Origin: Bacilli bacterium
Lineage (GTDB): Bacteria > Bacillota > Bacilli > Alicyclobacillales > SLC66
Length of the DNA stretch: 47,074 nt
Assembly (NCBI GenBank): GCA_013044175.1
Contig: JABEUY010000141.1
Span: 1 to 47,074, forward strand
Reading direction: 5' to 3'
The notes beneath the pieces are model-generated. The model had not been told where the DNA came from, made no database searches, and saw only the letters and a list, made by a program, of their open reading frames with translations. Shown piece after piece: positions 28,089 to 35,984 of the stretch. Made by a program: the position numbers and the translations under genes. Each line of letters opens with the position of its first letter. Position 1 is the first letter of the stretch.

Positions 28089-29150
28089 TTAGTGTTGTTG
28101 ACGTAAGCGTTCACGGATTAGGGAAGCCCGTCTTGCATCGCGTTCAGCCGGTCCCATCTCGTGACCATTATGTTTTTGTAAAAAGCCAGGTTGTGTCGCG
28201 ACCATCAATTCTTTTAGGATGCTAGCCGACACGCCGTCGATGATACCCATGTCAAGACCAAGACGGACATCGGATAAACGTTGTAGCGATTCTTTAGAAT
28301 CGATCTGCCTCGCGTAAGCAAGAATGCCATAAGAGCGACAGACACGATCTTCCACGCGCGTTCTCGCCTCTTGTAGGATAAAGCTTCGCGCTTTTCGTTC
28401 ATGCTCGATGATTTGACGCACGACGCTATGCAAATTGCCGAGGATTTCTTCTTCACTTTGTCCCATCGTCACTTGATTGGACACTTGAAAAAGATTGCCG
28501 AGCGCATCGCTGCCTTCGCCATAGATCCCCCGCACCGTCAGTCCGACATGCGTGATCGCCGACAAAATGCGATTGATCTGCTCCGTCCAGACGAGTGCTG
28601 GAAGGTGTAACATCACCGAAGCGCGCATGCCCGTGCCCAGATTGGTCGGGCACGCGGTTAGATAGCCTTTTTGTTCATCAAAAGCGAAATCGAGCGTTTC
28701 TTCAAAAAGATCATCCATGCGATCGGCGAGGCGATACGCTTCATCGAGTTGATACCCGGGCAACAGGCACTGCATGCGTAAATGATCTTCTTCATTGACC
28801 ATTATCGCGATTTCTTCATCGTCACGAAGAAGGACAGCGCCGCCTTGGACCTGAATCAAAGCCGGACTGATCAAGTGCTTCTCAACGAGCACCATACGAT
28901 CAATCGGGGACAATGTCTCAAGACGAAGCATCTCAAAGCGACCGATCGCTTTCGCCTCTTCGGACTGCGTTGCGCGTTCAACCGCATCGATCAGACGATT
29001 TTTATCTTCATCACTTGAGAGCATCGGAAAAGCTTGATCCGTTACGTTACGCGCGATACGGATACGGCTACTGATGACGATATCCGATTCAGGACCATCT
29101 TCTGATAGCCACTTGCTCGCTGCATGCGAGACGAAATCATCGACAGACAT
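28089..29150 (-). CDS. mcsB: protein arginine kinase McsB
   Basis: This 353-aa phosphagen-kinase-fold enzyme phosphorylates arginine residues, including on CtsR, and so tags proteins for ClpCP. The signature CPTNLGTGMRASV starts at C167. Phosphoryl-transfer residues are seen in ISSRIRIARN, VNEEDHLRMQ and RGIYGEGS. The C-terminal region has the expected pArg-binding domain length. ATG 29150 follows AGGGGATAAGG. It is 14 bases downstream of mcsA. Confidence 0.96.
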   Translation of the reverse strand: MSVDDFVSHAASKWLSEDGPESDIVISSRIRIARNVTDQAFPMLSSDEDKNRLIDAVERATQSEEAKAIGRFEMLRLETLSPIDRMVLVEKHLISPALIQVQGGAVLLRDDEEIAIMVNEEDHLRMQCLLPGYQLDEAYRLADRMDDLFEETLDFAFDEQKGYLTACPTNLGTGMRASVMLHLPALVWTEQINRILSAITHVGLTVRGIYGEGSDALGNLFQVSNQVTMGQSEEEILGNLHSVVRQIIEHERKARSFILQEARTRVEDRVCRSYGILAYARQIDSKESLQRLSDVRLGLDMGIIDGVSASILKELMVATQPGFLQKHNGHEMGPAERDARRASLIRERLRQQH

Positions 29151-29164
29151 TCCTTATCCCCTCC

Positions 29165-29677
29165 TTACGCTTTGATTTGACGCTCAAGATCGCGAATGCG
29201 ATCACGCAGACGCGCCGCTTCTTCGTACTTCTCTTCGCGAATTCGCTCTTGCAGTTCTTGCCTCAAATCGTCGAGTTGACGACGAAGCGCAACCACACCG
29301 CCAGAACGTTTCGGCACTTTACCGACATGCTGATCAGAAGATTGAATTTTTTTAAGTAATGAGTCCAAGGCAGGATCGAACGTCTCATAACATTGTGGAC
29401 AACCAAAGCGTCCGATCTGCTTAAATTGTTGAAAAGTAAAACCACAGTTCGGACATTCACTTTTCGGCATCTCCATCCGCTGTTTGACCAAAGGATCAAA
29501 ATTCAATAACCCTGACAACAACTGATTGATCGAAAACGGGCCGGCAAGCGCTTCATAAGCCGCTACGCCTTTTTCTTGCGCACAAGATTCGCATAGATGA
29601 TATTCCGTCTTTTGACCCTGCACGATCTCCGTATAATGAACGGTGGCGGGATTTTTGCCACATTCTTCGCAAAGCAT
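29165..29677 (-). CDS. mcsA: McsA, zinc-finger activator of McsB
   Basis: This 170-aa protein has four CxxC pairs forming two zinc modules (CEECGKNP...CESCAQEKG and CPNCGFTF...CPQCYETF) and a C-terminal UVR motif (LRQELQERIREEKYEEAARLRDRIRDLE). McsA stimulates McsB kinase activity and modulates CtsR. It is second in the operon, 39 bases after ctsR. Confidence 0.95.
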   Translation of the reverse strand: MLCEECGKNPATVHYTEIVQGQKTEYHLCESCAQEKGVAAYEALAGPFSINQLLSGLLNFDPLVKQRMEMPKSECPNCGFTFQQFKQIGRFGCPQCYETFDPALDSLLKKIQSSDQHVGKVPKRSGGVVALRRQLDDLRQELQERIREEKYEEAARLRDRIRDLERQIKA

Positions 29678-29716
29678 ACAGCATCCCCCTTCACCAAGTT
29701 AAAAGATACCTTTACC

Positions 29717-30190
29717 TTACCCTTCTTCTTGCTCATGAGCAAATACTGCCGTCAACATCGCACTGAGTAATCGTGCACGGAGCCGATCACGTTCAGGAAG
29801 TGGCAACGCGAGCACATCTCGCGAAAGCGCGACACGCATGATATCCGCTTCGCGCGATGACAGCAATTCATCGCTTTCAAGCCGCCAGACGATACCTTCC
29901 GCTTCTTTTTGCGCGATCAATTCTCCGACAGCTAACACCAATTGCCCGAGTTGATCAATATGCTCAGGAGCCAATCGCTTAATCCGGATATACCCCCCAC
30001 CGCCACGCTTTGATTCGACGACATAGCCGCGCTCAAGCGTAAACCGTGTAGCGATCACATAATTGATCTGAGAAGGGACACAAGCAAACAGTTGGGCTAG
30101 ATCATTACGCTGAATCTCGATCACACCGTTTGCACTATCACTTAACTTAGCATACAGATATTCCTCGATGCGATCGGAAGTGCTTCTCAC
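29717..30190 (-). CDS. ctsR: transcriptional repressor CtsR
   Basis: This 157-aa repressor controls class III heat-shock genes (clp operons). The winged helix-turn-helix includes CVPSQINYVIATRFTLERGYVVESKRGGGGYIRI. The wing RGGGG (R62-G66) contains the arginine that McsB phosphorylates in Geobacillus CtsR. Start: GTG 30190 gives MRSTSDRIEEYL, matching the Bacillus N-terminus; it is served by GGGAGGG. An ATG six codons earlier contains that ribosome-binding site within its first codons. Two operators upstream indicate autoregulation. Confidence 0.95.
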   Translation of the reverse strand: MRSTSDRIEEYLYAKLSDSANGVIEIQRNDLAQLFACVPSQINYVIATRFTLERGYVVESKRGGGGYIRIKRLAPEHIDQLGQLVLAVGELIAQKEAEGIVWRLESDELLSSREADIMRVALSRDVLALPLPERDRLRARLLSAMLTAVFAHEQEEG

Positions 30191-30239
30191 GCTCGCCTTC
30201 CCTCCCATCCACGAACACCCTTTGAGAGACTTTTGCTTC

Positions 30240-30262
30240 TTTGACTTTGACTATCTTTGATC
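30240..30262 (-). promoter_or_regulatory. CtsR operator, promoter-distal, with extra heptad
   Basis: GATCAAA-GAT-AGTCAAA (30262-30246) on the minus strand matches the CtsR heptad direct repeat (RGTCAAA-n3-RGTCAAA). A third heptad, AGTCAAA at 30246-30240, follows directly. It lies between the -10 box and the ctsR start, so bound CtsR would block transcription. Confidence 0.8.
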
Positions 30263-30273
30263 TTCTGATTTGA

Positions 30274-30302
30274 ATTATAGGGAACCACTTACGAAAAGTA
30301 AA
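30274..30302 (-). promoter_or_regulatory. sigma-A type promoter of the ctsR operon
   Basis: TTTACT (30302-30297), 17 bases, then consensus TATAAT (30279-30274), flanked on both sides by CtsR boxes. Confidence 0.75.
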
Positions 30303-30319
30303 GAGGTTCCCCGACTATT

Positions 30320-30336
30320 TTTGATCTTTTTTGACC
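30320..30336 (-). promoter_or_regulatory. CtsR operator, upstream of the -35
   Basis: GGTCAAA-AAA-GATCAAA (30336-30320) on the minus strand fits the CtsR consensus with one change. It lies 18 bases upstream of the -35 box and only 16 bases past the stop of the HAD gene. Confidence 0.78.
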
Positions 30337-30351
30337 AATTGTATTCGTCGA

Positions 30352-31014
30352 TCAAAAGTGAAATTGTAAAATCTCCGAAAAATGACGCACAGTCATCGTC
30401 GCACCTTGTAGTTCATGCGTATCCGCAAAACCAAAAGCACAGCCGATCGCCGGCAAACCATTATGAATGCCCGCTTCGATATCGGAAGATCGATCACCAA
30501 TCATCACCGCGCGCTCATGGTCGATTTCTTCAAGGAGCAGTTTAACGAGATCCACTTTCGTGCGCATGCGATAACCACTCGCACTATACAGCCCAGCAAA
30601 CCAATCGGCGATTCCAAACGTCTGGACGATCGATTCGATATACGATTGTTGCCCATTACTCGCTACAGCGAGCATAGCTCCATCTTCATGAAGCGTTTTG
30701 AGCGTCTCAATCACGCCAGGAAATAGCCCACCCGATCCATTTTGCAACAAATCGATCTCCGCTTCGATCAACCAACGATCGCTTTTTTCCTGCAGTTGCG
30801 GTTCAAGCGATTCACCGACGAGCGTACGCCAGATATGATCGTGCGTATACCCAAACGTTCCTGTGATCGCCTGATCCGTTACGTCATCTGGAATCGATAC
30901 ACCCGCTTCACGCATCTTCGTAAAAGTCTGACGAAACGCAGGCACAGCCACCGATTCCGATTGAAAAAGCGTGCCATCCATATCAAAAATCCACAGTTCC
31001 CCTTGACGATTCAT
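30352..31014 (-). CDS. HAD-family hydrolase, phosphoglycolate phosphatase-like
   Basis: This 220-aa haloacid-dehalogenase superfamily phosphatase shows motif I FDMDGTLFQSE (nucleophile D11, acid D13), motif II AVASNGQQS, the motif III Lys in RTKVDLVKL, and motif IV MIGDRSSDIEAG. A helical cap of subclass I lies between motifs I and II. The substrate cannot be read from sequence; relatives hydrolyse phosphoglycolate, pyrophosphate or nucleotides. Start ATG 31014 has GAGGAG about 10 bases upstream. It lies upstream of ctsR but outside its CtsR boxes, and is divergent from tetR. Confidence 0.88.
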   Translation of the reverse strand: MNRQGELWIFDMDGTLFQSESVAVPAFRQTFTKMREAGVSIPDDVTDQAITGTFGYTHDHIWRTLVGESLEPQLQEKSDRWLIEAEIDLLQNGSGGLFPGVIETLKTLHEDGAMLAVASNGQQSYIESIVQTFGIADWFAGLYSASGYRMRTKVDLVKLLLEEIDHERAVMIGDRSSDIEAGIHNGLPAIGCAFGFADTHELQGATMTVRHFSEILQFHF

Positions 31015-31098
31015 CGCAGCTAATCTCCTCACTAGAATGTTTTTTCATCAACGACAAATGATCTCGTAAAAAAGACAGCGTGTTCTTTCCGGTTATGG

Positions 31099-31104
31099 TA
31101 TCAT
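31099..31104 (+). promoter_or_regulatory. extended -10 promoter candidate for the tetR-type gene
   Basis: TGGTATCAT on the plus strand gives an extended -10 (TG-n-TATCAT). A start near 31111 would lie inside the adjoining dyad. No clear -35 was found. Confidence 0.45.
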
Positions 31105-31109
31105 AAAAA

Positions 31110-31127
31110 GGATAGGGGTACCTATCC
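31110..31127. promoter_or_regulatory. candidate operator dyad in the HAD/tetR intergenic region
   Basis: GGATAGG-GGTA-CCTATCC is a perfect 7+7 bp inverted repeat located just after the predicted -10 of the TetR-type gene. The size and place suit autoregulation by a dimeric TetR protein, which is an inference. Confidence 0.55.
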
Positions 31128-31187
31128 CAGAAATACCGTACATAACAGTTCATTCGTGCTATCGCTAGAAAAAGGATGTGTTGATCG

Positions 31188-31757
31188 ATGGTAGTCAACA
31201 AATATGATGAAATCGCACGCGCTGCGATTCGTTTATTTAATAAGAAGGGCTATCATGCCACGTCCGTCCAGGATATCGCCGATGAAGTTAACTTGCAAAA
31301 AGGCAGCCTTTATCATTATATCGCAAGCAAAGAAGAACTTTTATTACAAATCGCCAGTCGCTCGATTCATGGCTTCTCGCGCGAACTCGAAAGCATCGTC
31401 AATCTAGAAGAATCCGCATCCTCACGATTGCAAAAAGCGATCCATCACCACTTTGGCATCGTCACCGGCGACGTCGAAATGACGACCGTCCTGCTTCGCG
31501 ACGCCTTTCTCCTTAGCGACGAACCACACCGCATCATCGTCGCCGCCATGGACGAATACCTCAACCATTGGGTCAAAATCGTCGACGACGGCATGAACGC
31601 CGGCGAATTCAAAGAAGGCGACCCCCGCCTCGCCGCCCTCTCCATCCTTGGTGCCTGCAACTGGGTCTACCGCTGGTACAACCAAAACGGCACAAAAACC
31701 CCCAAAGAGATCGCCGACTACTTTTGCGACCTGCACCTGGGGGGAATGATGAGGTAA
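31188..31757 (+). CDS. TetR/AcrR family transcriptional regulator
   Basis: This 189-aa regulator has an N-terminal helix-turn-helix (about residues 8-50: ARAAIRLFNKKGYHATSVQDIADEVNLQKGSLYHYIASKEELL). The C-terminal ligand domain ends in LGACNWVYRWYNQNGTKTPKEIADYFCDLHLGG, resembling KstR2/FadR-like fatty-acyl-CoA responsive members. The ligand and targets are unknown. It is the only plus-strand gene in the window. Its 5' half uses mixed codons, while from about 31,440 codons end overwhelmingly in C, a sharp change unlike its neighbours. AAGGA lies about 11 bases before the ATG, so the ribosome-binding site is weak. Confidence 0.87.
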   Translation: MVVNKYDEIARAAIRLFNKKGYHATSVQDIADEVNLQKGSLYHYIASKEELLLQIASRSIHGFSRELESIVNLEESASSRLQKAIHHHFGIVTGDVEMTTVLLRDAFLLSDEPHRIIVAAMDEYLNHWVKIVDDGMNAGEFKEGDPRLAALSILGACNWVYRWYNQNGTKTPKEIADYFCDLHLGGMMR

Positions 31758-31824
31758 GTCTTTCACGTATCAAAAGTGACAGATATACTTTGAAATAACT
31801 AGGCAGAGCGGCCAATTATTTTAG

Positions 31825-31842
31825 AGAAGATATCCATCTTCT
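31825..31842. terminator. weak hairpin between the tetR gene and the glycan locus
   Basis: AGAAGAT-ATCC-ATCTTCT is a 7-bp stem in the 140-bp convergent gap 31758-31897. Neither strand has a strong T-run after it, so it is only a tentative bidirectional terminator. No other signal was seen in the gap. Confidence 0.35.
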
Positions 31843-31897
31843 TCTGCAAGTTAATAGCATACTCTTATACATTTGAGGTAATATAAAACTTCTGTCT

Positions 31898-32845
31898 TTA
31901 CGTCTCGGTTTGGGCAATTCTCAAAATGTTCATTGCTGTCGTTATATCATTGTGATTAACGACATTGCCTTCAAGAATATCAAAAAAATACTCGATTTCT
32001 TTAACCTGATAATCATTTCTCGATTCATGGAATGAAAAAACACTTCCACTCTTTAAGTACCGAACTTGACTATGGATGAGATCGCCAATGATGATGTCTT
32101 CCTCGGTGAACAATTGAATTTCTCGGATCGGAACACGGCCAAAGTAGTCAAGATGCACCTCAACCGCCATTTTTTTGTATTTTGCAATATAAATGGATAA
32201 ATCGTCACTACTAATTTGCAAAGCAGAAAACTTACCTCGTATATTCAACACTTGCTCTGGATAGCCGAATAAATAATATAAGTAATCCCATTCGTGAATG
32301 ATATCCTTGGAAACGCCTCCACCTTGCTCAGCACTTGCGCTATACGTAGTTCGATAATCTATATTTGGCCTCCAATCTGGAAGATAACTAGAACTAATCA
32401 CCCTCGCAGAATAAACACTTTCAACATGACCGTTGTTTTTCAGGTATTGAATCACTCCCGTATACCTTAGCGGGCATGCGACATAATATACTCCATCATT
32501 TTTGAGTGAGAGTTCTTCGACGGATAGGTCAAACTTATCAAAAACAGGTTTCTCGATAAACATGTGGCTTGTTTTTGGCGCGAAAAATTTTACAGTCTCG
32601 TAGTGCAAGTGGGTCGGATTGGTCACAAATATTACATCATAATCGTCAGGTATCTGCTGTGATCCATAATAGATTTGATGAATCCGCGAAGACACCCCTT
32701 CATCTAAAACCTGACCATTCCCAGTTCTGATCAAGTCAATAGTATAGGAGTATCCCTTGTTGTCCAAAACATTGATGATATTAGAGAGGTGTCTTTTTCC
32801 GATCGATCCAAATCCCGCGATACCAATCTTATGGTTTTTTCCCAT
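31898..32845 (-). CDS. Gfo/Idh/MocA-family oxidoreductase
   Basis: This 315-aa protein has the N-terminal Rossmann motif GIAGFGSIGKRH and the EKP motif (E98-K99-P100) with the catalytic lysine. A C-terminal sugar-binding half includes YLPDWRPNIDYRTTY and GGGVSKDIIHEWDYLYYLFG. The family oxidises or reduces hydroxyls of sugars and nucleotide sugars using NAD(P). Related oxidoreductases accompany nonulosonic acid genes in other bacteria, so a role in making or modifying this sugar is inferred. ATG 32845 follows the stop of the preceding gene by one base; no strong ribosome-binding site is visible. It is the last gene of the locus. Confidence 0.85.
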   Translation of the reverse strand: MGKNHKIGIAGFGSIGKRHLSNIINVLDNKGYSYTIDLIRTGNGQVLDEGVSSRIHQIYYGSQQIPDDYDVIFVTNPTHLHYETVKFFAPKTSHMFIEKPVFDKFDLSVEELSLKNDGVYYVACPLRYTGVIQYLKNNGHVESVYSARVISSSYLPDWRPNIDYRTTYSASAEQGGGVSKDIIHEWDYLYYLFGYPEQVLNIRGKFSALQISSDDLSIYIAKYKKMAVEVHLDYFGRVPIREIQLFTEEDIIIGDLIHSQVRYLKSGSVFSFHESRNDYQVKEIEYFFDILEGNVVNHNDITTAMNILRIAQTET

Positions 32846-32846
32846 A

Positions 32847-33824
32847 TCATGCTTCAATCCGATCGATCAGCGATAATATTTCTAGATCTTGTTCAAAACT
32901 ATACAGAGGACGCTCGCCATAGTTGATAGCACGAAAAAATGAAACAATCTCGTTAAAGTACGCATTTTCCACAACAAATTGGCTATACGAATCCAATTGA
33001 TCAATTACCTCATAGGAATTAATCATTCGGTCCACCTTTGCCTCATAATCGTATCGTCGCAACCCATTGGGAGAACCATCCCAAGTCAAGTGCAGCGCTT
33101 CACCAAAAATCTCTAAATTTCTCACCGGTTTTCTGGACACGATATCAACCGCCAGCATTCCTTTGTGCCCATGCTTATGCTGAATCACAAGTAGATAATT
33201 GTCAGGATAATCAATTTGTAAATCGCTTATTTTGTTTTTTATGACTTCAACCTGATCAATAGGTCCAAAGACATCGACAAGCCAGGGAAATTCAATGGCG
33301 AATATTTCACGGCAACCATTTGATCGATTTTCAGCCACAAAATAGTTTAGGTAATTTTCCCAAGGATGCCAATCAGGCAAGTATTGCCCCACGTGATAGC
33401 TATAGTTCAAAAGAGTCGCACTTTGCCTAACCGCCTTTTTTATATATTGAACTTCATTTCTGTATAAAAACGTTGAAGATAAAAACAATACAAGGTTTTT
33501 TTCCTTAGCAAGCGCGATGCTTAGATCATAACCATCCGCCACCAAATTTAATTCGCTAAAAACATGTAGCCCCTCATGGAGACACGTTTGAATAATATCA
33601 CGATGGGTTAAAGGAGAGGTACAAACGAAAACACAGTCCAGTTGATTCGAGGTAATCGCTTCGTACAAATCCAAATAGGTTAATATACCCCATTCTAATT
33701 CACACTTTTTTCTTCGATCCTCCCGTGAGTCGATACCGACCATTTTGATCGATTCATCATGTTGTTTGATCAATCGAATCCTTCTGTTTCCCATTGAACC
33801 TAACCCGACAATGCCGATATTCAT
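32847..33824 (-). CDS. Gfo/Idh/MocA-family protein lacking the catalytic lysine
   Basis: This 325-aa protein has a Rossmann N-terminus (GIVGLGSMGNRR) and a C-terminal half sharing YLPDWHPWENY and a DVFG ending with its downstream neighbour, so the two look like divergent paralogues. The family EKP motif reads E91-L92-N93 (SELNLVADG), with no lysine at the catalytic position, and the usual downstream His/Asp pair is not evident. It may bind a nucleotide sugar without oxidising it, use another mechanism, or act as a partner subunit. The start is ATG 33824, one base after the neuC stop. Confidence 0.8.
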   Translation of the reverse strand: MNIGIVGLGSMGNRRIRLIKQHDESIKMVGIDSREDRRKKCELEWGILTYLDLYEAITSNQLDCVFVCTSPLTHRDIIQTCLHEGLHVFSELNLVADGYDLSIALAKEKNLVLFLSSTFLYRNEVQYIKKAVRQSATLLNYSYHVGQYLPDWHPWENYLNYFVAENRSNGCREIFAIEFPWLVDVFGPIDQVEVIKNKISDLQIDYPDNYLLVIQHKHGHKGMLAVDIVSRKPVRNLEIFGEALHLTWDGSPNGLRRYDYEAKVDRMINSYEVIDQLDSYSQFVVENAYFNEIVSFFRAINYGERPLYSFEQDLEILSLIDRIEA

Positions 33825-33825
33825 C

Positions 33826-34992
33826 TCAAATCAACTCACCATCATAAAAAATTTTTTTTAAAGAGATGCGTTCATTAAGTAGGAAATCCTTTATAACATC
33901 CACAATCAAACTTGATGCATTTCCATCTCCATAGGGATTCGTCGTCGCCTTCGTCCGTTCCCTAAAATCATTCGTCAAGGAGAAATCAATCGCCCTTCTT
34001 ATGGCTTCAAACGAAGGGACACAGTTAATCACGCTATCCGACTGTATTCTGCCTCTTTGCCTATCCCCAATGTTGATTGTGGGAATTCCAAAACTTGGGG
34101 CTTCGATGATTCCACTGGACGAATTACCCATAACAAATGCGCAGTATTTCAAAGCGCTTAAATACCTAGTAACACCTAATGATGTAAAGGCGACTGCATT
34201 ATCGTGATTCTCTACAAAATCATCAATCATTTTGTTGATCACCCGGCCATTAGCGTCCGCATTCGCCTTTGTAAAAATAAAGTTCAAGCCAGAATAATGT
34301 TGGCAGGCATCTAGGATTGAACGAAATTGCACTTGCGAACTGTCTTCTTCCAAGGTTACAGGGTGAAAAGTTATCAAAGCATAGGGCTTTTCCAACGAAA
34401 AATGGATGGAGGCTTCTAGCTCGCCTTTTTCCATTAGCGTTTGATTGAGAATGTTCTCAATTCCAGTGGCTCCCACATGAAAAACCCTATCCGGATGTTC
34501 TCCTAATTGAATCACCCGTTTTCGATATGCATCCGTACTCGTAAAGTGTAAATAACTCAACTTGGTAATCGCATGCCGAATCGACTCATCGATGGCGCCT
34601 TCGGTGGTTTCGCCACCATACAAATGAGCAATAGGAATTCTATGATTCATTGCGGCAATACAAACCGCTAATGTTTCATAACGATCTCCAAGTACAACCA
34701 AAAGATCCGGACGCAGACTTTCAAAATAATCCGCAAAACTTATGAGTGCCAATCCCATCGATTTTGAAACCGCCGTAGGCGTGTCTGCACTCACTAGCAT
34801 TTCAATTTTTTTGTCGATCGATATTCCATCCTGTTCGATTTCCTGATAGGTTAAGCCAAATTCAGGCGATAAATGTGCACCTGTAACGACGACACGAACA
34901 TCAAATGCCATCACATCAAAAAGCTTTTTAATAACTAACTTTAACAACCCGTATTCAGCTCTCGTGGCTGTTAACACGCAAATTTTTTTCAT
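33826..34992 (-). CDS. neuC: hydrolysing UDP/GDP-sugar 2-epimerase, NeuC/LegG family
   Basis: This 388-aa GT-B-fold epimerase begins KKICVLTATRAEYGLLK and carries VVLGDRYETLAVCIAAMNHRIPIAHLYGGETTEGAIDESIRHAITKLSYLHF and the C-terminal GNSSSGIIEAPSFGIPTINIGDRQRGR. NeuC makes ManNAc from UDP-GlcNAc; LegG acts on GDP- or UDP-diacetylbacillosamine. With legB, legC and a ptmE-like gene in the same operon, the LegG role is more likely. ATG 34992 overlaps the neuB stop by 4 bases (ATGA). Confidence 0.9.
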   Translation of the reverse strand: MKKICVLTATRAEYGLLKLVIKKLFDVMAFDVRVVVTGAHLSPEFGLTYQEIEQDGISIDKKIEMLVSADTPTAVSKSMGLALISFADYFESLRPDLLVVLGDRYETLAVCIAAMNHRIPIAHLYGGETTEGAIDESIRHAITKLSYLHFTSTDAYRKRVIQLGEHPDRVFHVGATGIENILNQTLMEKGELEASIHFSLEKPYALITFHPVTLEEDSSQVQFRSILDACQHYSGLNFIFTKANADANGRVINKMIDDFVENHDNAVAFTSLGVTRYLSALKYCAFVMGNSSSGIIEAPSFGIPTINIGDRQRGRIQSDSVINCVPSFEAIRRAIDFSLTNDFRERTKATTNPYGDGNASSLIVDVIKDFLLNERISLKKIFYDGELI

Positions 34993-35984
34993 AACTCGAT
35001 CAATTCATCCTCTTGAAAATTTCGAACCGCACGTTTTCCAATCACCTCAAACCATTTCATTGGACTTATCCCAATTCCAGGTCTTTTAATTGTGAGATTG
35101 TCCTCCGTGAATTCATCCCCTTCACTAATTTCACATTTGGCCACAATGCTTTTTCTTGCAATTTCTATATTCCTTTTTTCTGAGGCAGAAGGTTCCTTTT
35201 TTCCATTTCCCAGCGCGATTTCCACGTTGCGTATTGCTTTGACCATCTGCTTAAATTCCTCTGGTTCTATGCTCGCTACATGATCAGGGCCAATCATAGT
35301 TCGATCTAACGTAAAATGTTTCTCAATCACCCTAGCTCCCATTGCCACGGCGGCAATGGAAATTTCAATACCCTTTGTATGATCCGAATAACCGACAGGA
35401 ACCCCAAGTTCATGTCCAATGGTAGGCATGGCCGATAAATTGACCTCATCGAAAGGAGCAGGGTATTCCGTTGTGCAATGAAGAACCGTTACATCATTTG
35501 CCCCATTTTGTTTAAGAACGTTCAGAGCAAGACGTATCTCTTCCATAGTACTCATACCTGTCGAGAGTATAGTAGGTTTTCGGTGTTGAGCAATTTTAAT
35601 TAAGTATGGGAGATTGGTAATCTCACCGGATGGAATTTTCCATTTTGTCAAACCTAACGAATGTAAAAAGTCGATACTTTCAAAATCAAACGCGGTCGAG
35701 AGAAATTCAATCTTCCTGATTTTACAATACTCATTAAGCTCGATAAACTCAGCAAAGGATAACTCTAATTTTTTAAGCATTTCCAATTGAGTTTCATGGG
35801 GATTCGTATCTTGCTTTTGATAGTTTGCCTTCTCAACTTGCTTCGTGGTCAAATTTCCGGAGATAAAGGTTTGGAATTTTATACAATCCGCACCTGCATA
35901 CTTGGCTTGATCAACCAATTGCTTAGCGATTGCCAAACTCCCATTATGATTAACACCGGCTTCTGCAATGACGAAAGTACTCAC
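34989..35984 (-). CDS. neuB: nonulosonic acid synthase, NeuB/LegI family
   Basis: This 331-aa enzyme condenses phosphoenolpyruvate with a 6-carbon amino sugar. The TIM barrel shows IAEAGVNHNGS at the N-terminus, DCIKFQTF, KIPSGEITNLPYL, HCTTEYPAPF, GYSDHTKGIEI and KHFTLDRTMIGPDH. A C-terminal SAF (antifreeze-like) domain starts near residue 275 and contains RPGIGISPM. The context favours legionaminic acid synthase over sialic acid synthase. GTG 35984 is 10 bases after AAGGAGG and overlaps the preceding stop (GTGA). Confidence 0.93.
   Translation of the reverse strand: MSTFVIAEAGVNHNGSLAIAKQLVDQAKYAGADCIKFQTFISGNLTTKQVEKANYQKQDTNPHETQLEMLKKLELSFAEFIELNEYCKIRKIEFLSTAFDFESIDFLHSLGLTKWKIPSGEITNLPYLIKIAQHRKPTILSTGMSTMEEIRLALNVLKQNGANDVTVLHCTTEYPAPFDEVNLSAMPTIGHELGVPVGYSDHTKGIEISIAAVAMGARVIEKHFTLDRTMIGPDHVASIEPEEFKQMVKAIRNVEIALGNGKKEPSASEKRNIEIARKSIVAKCEISEGDEFTEDNLTIKRPGIGISPMKWFEVIGKRAVRNFQEDELIEL

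Noticed and set aside
31422-31766. 114-codon minus-strand open frame with Val/Asp/Gly-rich sequence
   Set aside because: It is created by the C-ending codons of the TetR gene on the other strand, and has no homologue I recognise.
35981-35984. Frameshift between neuD-type and neuB genes
   Set aside because: The 4-base GTGA overlap is a normal stop/start coupling; both proteins are complete.
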